From Oscillospiraceae bacterium (lineage in GTDB: Bacteria > Bacillota > Clostridia > Oscillospirales > Ruminococcaceae): 5,516 bases of DNA. Shown piece after piece: positions 5,501 through 5,516 of this stretch. The translations under genes were made by a program, and so were the position numbers. Under the pieces are notes generated by a model. The model did not search any database, was not told the origin of the DNA, and worked only from the letters and a program-made list of their open reading frames with translations. Position 1 is the stretch's first letter. Each line of letters opens with the position of its first letter. The stretch covers positions 1-5,516 of the forward strand of contig JAGAKC010000042.1 in NCBI GenBank assembly GCA_017848155.1. The letters are read 5' to 3'.

Positions 5501-5516
5501 ATGATCATCATGACAC
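5501..5516 (+). CDS. start of the next gene in the GntR operon (3' truncated)
   Basis: ATG at 5501 opens a frame (Met-Ile-Ile-Met-Thr) that runs off the window. GAGAGG (5487-5492) overlaps the last bases of the regulator's stop codon and lies eight bases upstream, a good ribosome binding site. The 12-nt gap makes co-transcription with the regulator very likely. YtrA/YhcF-type regulators are most often followed by an ABC transporter ATP-binding protein, so that is the favoured guess, but five residues cannot show it. Confidence 0.6.

Overview
The window looks like chromosome from a low-to-middle GC, Gram-positive-type anaerobe of the Clostridia, most plausibly Oscillospiraceae (Ruminococcus-like). 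The reasons are a single-chain SecDF, strong AGGAGG-type ribosome binding sites with TTG as well as ATG starts, a short YtrA/YhcF-type GntR regulator, and a membrane-fusion protein with almost no coiled-coil hairpin, as expected where there is no outer-membrane channel to reach. The taxon is inferred from protein style and was not tested by search.

Layout, left to right. (1) Bases 1-98 are the last 31 codons of a plus-strand gene that I do not recognise. It is followed by two successive hairpin/T-tract terminators (120-149 and 206-244) with a perfect AT-rich inverted repeat between them. (2) A near-consensus promoter (TTGACT, 17 bp, TATAAT) at 246-274 and a roughly 100-nt leader drive secDF (383-2734, +), the fused SecD-SecF accessory motor of the Sec translocase. 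(3) A strong stem-loop at 2762-2795 lies between the convergent secDF and the next operon and probably ends both transcripts. (4) A minus-strand two-gene operon, read from 4928 down to 2803, encodes a periplasmic-adaptor/membrane-fusion-type protein and a MacB/FtsX-type ABC permease. The two genes are coupled by a TAATG stop/start overlap. No ATPase gene lies in this operon. (5) A 191-bp divergent control region (4929-5119) holds a strong promoter for the rightward gene, a perfect 18-bp palindrome covering its -10 box, and a second inverted repeat on its -35 box. (6) A GntR-family repressor (5120-5488, +) follows, and 12 nt later a new reading frame opens at 5501 and runs off the window.

How the genes may work together: secDF is housekeeping and independent of the rest. 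The regulator, the palindrome on its own promoter, the divergent adaptor-permease pair and the truncated gene behind the regulator look like one regulated transport locus. YtrA-type regulators commonly sit in front of ABC transporter genes, so the truncated gene could supply the ATPase missing from the adaptor-permease operon. That is inference, because only five codons of it are visible. No RNA genes, CRISPR arrays, insertion sequences or phage features were seen.
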